Assembly (NCBI GenBank): GCA_025526935.1
Contig: JAHLKD010000091.1
Span: 124,001 to 188,000, forward strand
Direction: 5' to 3'
Origin: Cladochytrium replicatum
Lineage: Eukaryota > Chytridiomycota > Chytridiomycetes > Cladochytriales > Cladochytriaceae
Length of the DNA: 64,000 nt
Of this stretch, positions 59,845 through 64,000 are shown one piece after another. The stretch's first letter is position 1; each line of letters begins with the position of its first letter. Position numbers and translations under genes: made by a program. Under the pieces are notes generated by a model. It saw only the letters and a program-made list of their open reading frames with translations. It was not told the origin of the DNA and did not search any database.

Positions 59845-62800
59845 TCAGCATTCGTCAGTGGTCAACCCTTTCGCTGCACGAGCAAGAGAGAGCAACTCGT
59901 CGAATTCACCGGTCTCGAGACACATGGAGCGGAAGATACTGTCCTCCCTGGTCATCAAATCATACGGATGGGCGAACTCTGCAATCGCACCGCTGTCCAT
60001 GACCGCAACCAAATCGTAGTCAGCGATAGTTTTCAACCGATGCGCGATTGTCAGCACTGTTGCACCGGCCATCTCTGTGCGGATTGTCTGCTGGATTCTC
60101 GTGTCGGTCTCGTGATCGACCGACGCAGTCGCCTCGTCCAAGATGATCACCTTGGACTGTCGGATCAACGCCCTCGCGAGACAGAGAAGCTGCTTCTGAC
60201 CGTGGGAGAAGTTGCCACCACCATCTTTCACTTCCGTATCCAGAGTGATTTTGACAGCGCCGGCGCGCAAAGTTGCTGCGTCATCGGTGCGAGACTCTTC
60301 GTCGGACTCTGAGCTCGTAATGGTTCCGCTTTCACGAACAACGTGGGCACGTTGAAGCGAGTTGTTGAGCGTTGCGTCGTCGACGGTGCCGAAGGGATCG
60401 AGGTTGCTACGGACCGTCCCAGTGAAGAGGACTGCGTCCTGCGGAAGCATTACCAATTTGGAACGAAGGTCGCGTAGCCCGATGGCCCCAATGTCCACTC
60501 CATCGATCACAATTCGACCACTGTCCGCCTCAACCAATCTGTTTTGAATTGCATTGCGTCAACAAAAGAAATGTACTGCAAGTCAAATGTTATTACCTGA
60601 AGAAAGCGGTAGCGAGGGATGACTTCCCAGCACCAGTACGACCAACAACACCAACTGCGGAATATCACTCAGTATGTGCATAGACAAACTATTAAGTTTT
60701 ATCACTTACCCTTCGATTTCGCAGGGATGTCCATGGTAACCTCCTTGAGAACCAAAGGCAGATCCTTTGCATACTTCATAGAAAGCTTGTCCACGAACAC
60801 ATGTCCCGCAGTGGGCCACTGGATAAACAGATAATAAGCTAAACACTCACACTACAACAAATCTTCTTACCCCTTCAGGCGGCCTGTTGTCCTCGATGAC
60901 ATCCGGCTTCTCATGGTCGATCTCCAAGTACTCCCTAATACGCTCCACCGAGTTGAATCCAGTCTCAAACATGGCAACCATGTACACCAACTGTCCCAAA
61001 CTGAAGTTGAGGGACATAGTGTATGTCAAACACAGACCGATGGTTCCGGCGGACAGTTTGGCGGCAATAAGACTAATTCCGGTGGCAAGGACGACAAGCT
61101 GAGAGATAAACTGGATGCGAGTCGACAGCCACTGCTGAGCAACGCTCATGTTGTACGTGGAGCGGTTGTAGATATCCGTGCGTTTGTAGAACTCTGACGT
61201 GAACCGGGCCTCGGCAGAATAGGCTCGAACAGTCACAACACCACTTACGGAAAAAAAATTTAGTGTTTAAGGAGAGGCATTCGGGCACTAACGAACTTGA
61301 GAGTTTCGGTAAACAACGAAAACAGAGGGCTCCGAGTCACCGATTCCAAGCGCCTAAGCGTTCGAGCAGTGCCAATGTAGTACGCTCCAATCTTGTAATA
61401 CATATATCCTGTCATGTAGACTGATCAGAACTATCCCACACGTGAATGCAAGAAAATCTTACCGATAGGGAAGATCGCAATGATCAATCCGGGAATGAAC
61501 AGGGACACCATTATCAACACAAACAGACAGTACAGAATTGCATGGACAGAGTTGGCAACAACCGTGCTGACCATCCAATCCACACCCCTGGTATCCTTAG
61601 TGACACGGTTCATGATCTGCCCGATGGGCGTGGTCTCGAAGAACCGAATCGGCGCACGGAGCAACGAATCCAGGAACCTCTCATGGACACGGCGACCCGC
61701 ATTCACGCTCGCGTGGATAAGGTAGATCAGACGGAAAGAGATGGCGCACATAGTTCCGATACCAAGCAGTCCGTAGACGGTTAGATAGTAGTTCACATCG
61801 ACCTCGGGTTGATCGTCGCTCGATATAAATCCAGATGATTGTTGGAACACCAAAGGAGCGGGCGATGTGCTCCCGTTGAACGAAAGGTAGGGGTTCTGCA
61901 TCGACGGGGGATAGAATGCCTGGGAAGCGTCCGTGAAAGCGGAAGTGCTGAAGAGATCGGCGCTCGGTTTTGAATATTGGTCAGACCAAATGCGAACCCA
62001 CTGTCGGAACGTTTAGAATAACAAAGGACACAGGATAAATCACTCACGTAGTCCATAAGAAGTGTGAAAACGTGGTTTGTCGAGTACCCAGCAATAAGGA
62101 TCAAAAGGGCGGGAATTCCTCCGAAGGCCGAGAGATAGAACTTGTACACTTTCATGTCCACCTTTTTTTTACACTATGAGTTCAAAGAATCCAATTTCAA
62201 TTCAGATAGAATTTACCTTTCCTTCCTCAACTTTCTCTTCCTTAGTCAGCTTTCCCTTCTTCGCCTTGTCGCCGTCTGCTTCCTCTTCACCTGACTTTGC
62301 TTCCGCCTGCTCCTCAGACACAAATCCTTTGTTCCTCTCGAGATACAAGAGCTCCTTTGAGGCGACAATGGACGCGGAGAATGCATCGGCCGCCTCAAGC
62401 GTCGCTACCTTGTCGTCGGCGAACAGCTCGTCAAGACTTCCCTGTACTGCGACAGTGCCTTCGACGAGAACGACAATGTGATCGGCACGCGGGAGGCAGA
62501 GCGATGTAGCGTTTGTCACAAGGACTCTGGTGCGAGATGCCATCAAGCCGAGAATGCAGTGTTGAAGGAGGTGGCGTGCGGTGGGTGCGTCGACAGCAGA
62601 GAGACAGTCATCGAGGAAAATGTATTGGCAGTCACTGTATGCCGCACGAGCGAGCGAGATGCGCTGTTTTAAGATAAAGCATAAGGATGACGGAACAGCT
62701 ACTAGATAAATAAATTCAAACCTGTTTCTGACCACCAGAAAGGTTGATTCCTTTCTCTCCAATTTCGGTCATATCACCGCCCTCGAGTGTTTCCAGGTCC

Positions 62801-64000
62801 TTCTCCAAACTGCAAGCAAACAGCACTTTGCGGTATCGTTCTTCGTCGTAATCTTTGCCGAACAGAATGTTGTCTCGCACTGTCGCGTTCAAGAGCCACG
62901 CCTGCTGCGAAACAAAAGCAACCGGTCCGTTCGCGCTGAGTCCAGCGCTCTCCTTCAAGTTGGCGTAGTTGATTCCGAAGGAGGGAACCTCTTCGTTAGG
63001 TGTGAAGTAGTCACCTGCGACTCGGTACATTTCTCCAAGAATAGCCATGAGAACCGACGATTTTCCAGAGGCAGTCGCACCGCACACAACGGTGAGCTTG
63101 GAAAGTGGGACGGTGATGTCCACTCCGCTGAGTTCGAAACCCTTTGCTTCTTCCTCGACAACCACAGCGGACGACGTCTCAGCGGCAGCGGTAGCCGGAG
63201 TCTTAACAAACCAAGACTTGACTCGCTGCGTGATTGACAGAGGCTTTGCCACTTTCGCCGCACCGTTAGTCTCCTTCTCTGCCTCTTTCTCCTTCCATGC
63301 AAACGTGCCGTCCTTCAATCCAACAACCGGCAGGGCTTCGCCATTCTCACGTCTACGAGCAAGTTTGGCGCGGTATTGCTTGTGCGATTCCGAGTATTTA
63401 TCCAGATCAGGCTCGTCGAGGTACGTGATGATACGCTTGAACGATACCCAGGCGTCGATCAACTGAACGAGGGTTTCGGGGAAAGCCTGAAGAGGCTCGC
63501 GAAGGAGTGCGAACAAGCTGAGAGCCGTGAAAGCTGTCGTGGCGGTGAGTTCTCCACCAGCGAGTTTGGTGAACGTGAAAAACGTAACGAAAGACACAAT
63601 GATTGGCGCACAAACCCAGAAGATACGGGTAGCAGTTGAGATGTAGCGAGCGGTGATGAGCATATTGAGTTCGTTTTTGCGGAGGTTGTCGATACGATTG
63701 CGGAATTGTGGTTCCCATGCATAGAACTTGACAATGCGCATCGCCTAAACAGTAGGCTGGTGAGCCTTTGTCATCGGGATTTGGAGTTTTCATCGCACCT
63801 GTAGCATTTCGTTGACTGCGGTAGCACGGTCGTCGGTTGCAGAGCTGAGCTTCTGGAAGTAGTTATTCATTTGCTGAGCCAAAGGAGTTCCAGCGAACAT
63901 CAAGGCAACCATTGTAAAGACGCCAGTCAGGGCAGCTGGACCCAACAAAATCAGCAGATAGATAACGCAGAGAACAATCTGTACGCCTGTAGCGACAGGG
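59845..64000 (-). CDS. ABCC (MRP-type) ABC transporter, C-terminal three quarters
   Basis: A full-size ABC exporter of the multidrug-resistance-associated (ABCC) type, cut by the right edge of the window. From right to left: membrane domain 1 ('MRIVKFYAWEPQFRNRIDNL', 'SLFALLREPLQAFPETLVQL') and a charged linker. NBD1 follows (62202-63170) with Walker A 'GATASGKSS', signature 'NLSGGQ' and Walker B 'YIFLDDCLSAVD' with Asp in place of the catalytic Glu. Membrane domain 2 (about 60850-62160) comes next. NBD2 (59845-60660) has '[15 protein letters not shown]' and Walker B '[12 protein letters not shown]' with the catalytic Glu intact. The Asp in NBD1 is the usual asymmetry of ABCC proteins. Several short introns occur. 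Likely substrates are organic anions or glutathione conjugates. A scrambled paralogue lies at 25536-28660. Confidence 0.93.

Overview
This is a eukaryotic, almost certainly fungal, window. Nearly every recognisable gene is interrupted by 50-75 nt GT-AG introns, and a few introns look like GC-AG. The gene set includes components that yeasts lost but zoosporic fungi and animals keep: a TOE1/CAF1-type exonuclease, a metazoan-like HPRT, a Frizzled-type receptor with a cysteine-rich domain, and a BRD7/9-type bromodomain protein. I infer an early-diverging (chytrid-like) fungus. The sequence supports 'fungus' strongly and 'chytrid' only moderately.

Layout. 0-13 kb: TOE1 (+), HPRT (-), a CAT-type amino-acid permease (+), a decayed dynactin p25 gene (+), a seven-TM orphan (-) and the meiotic kleisin REC8 (-). 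13-25 kb: S-adenosylhomocysteinase (+), a membrane-anchored UDP-glycosyltransferase (+), a BRD7/9-like gene (-), the pyruvate dehydrogenase E2 subunit (+), adjoining wrecks of phosphoserine phosphatase (-) and of the arginine methyltransferase RMT2 (+), and a cytochrome P450 (+). 25.5-28.7 kb: a scrambled ABCC transporter pseudogene whose intact relative occupies 59.8-64 kb. 28.9-36.2 kb: VPS51, a double-Nudix protein and a single-pass membrane protein (all -). 36.4-43.3 kb: a truncated paralogue of that membrane protein, an HSL-type esterase and its broken tandem copy, and the Frizzled-like receptor. 43.7-53.6 kb: PEX11 (+), then PCF11, ribosomal protein L9, a zinc-finger Nudix protein and gamma-tubulin (all -). 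53.7-55.7 kb: a decayed WDR59-like gene, a Ty3/Gypsy reverse-transcriptase scrap and short repeats. 55.8-59.2 kb: a head-to-head pair of paralogous type I membrane proteins with Ser-Pro linkers.

The window mixes housekeeping genes (purine salvage, methyl cycle, mRNA 3'-end formation, endosome tethering, microtubule nucleation) with surface and transport genes. It also contains a striking number of broken copies of otherwise conserved genes. No operon logic applies. I saw no rRNA, convincing tRNA or CRISPR. Exon boundaries given are my own reading of splice signals plus protein-family continuity; they are not transcript-supported.
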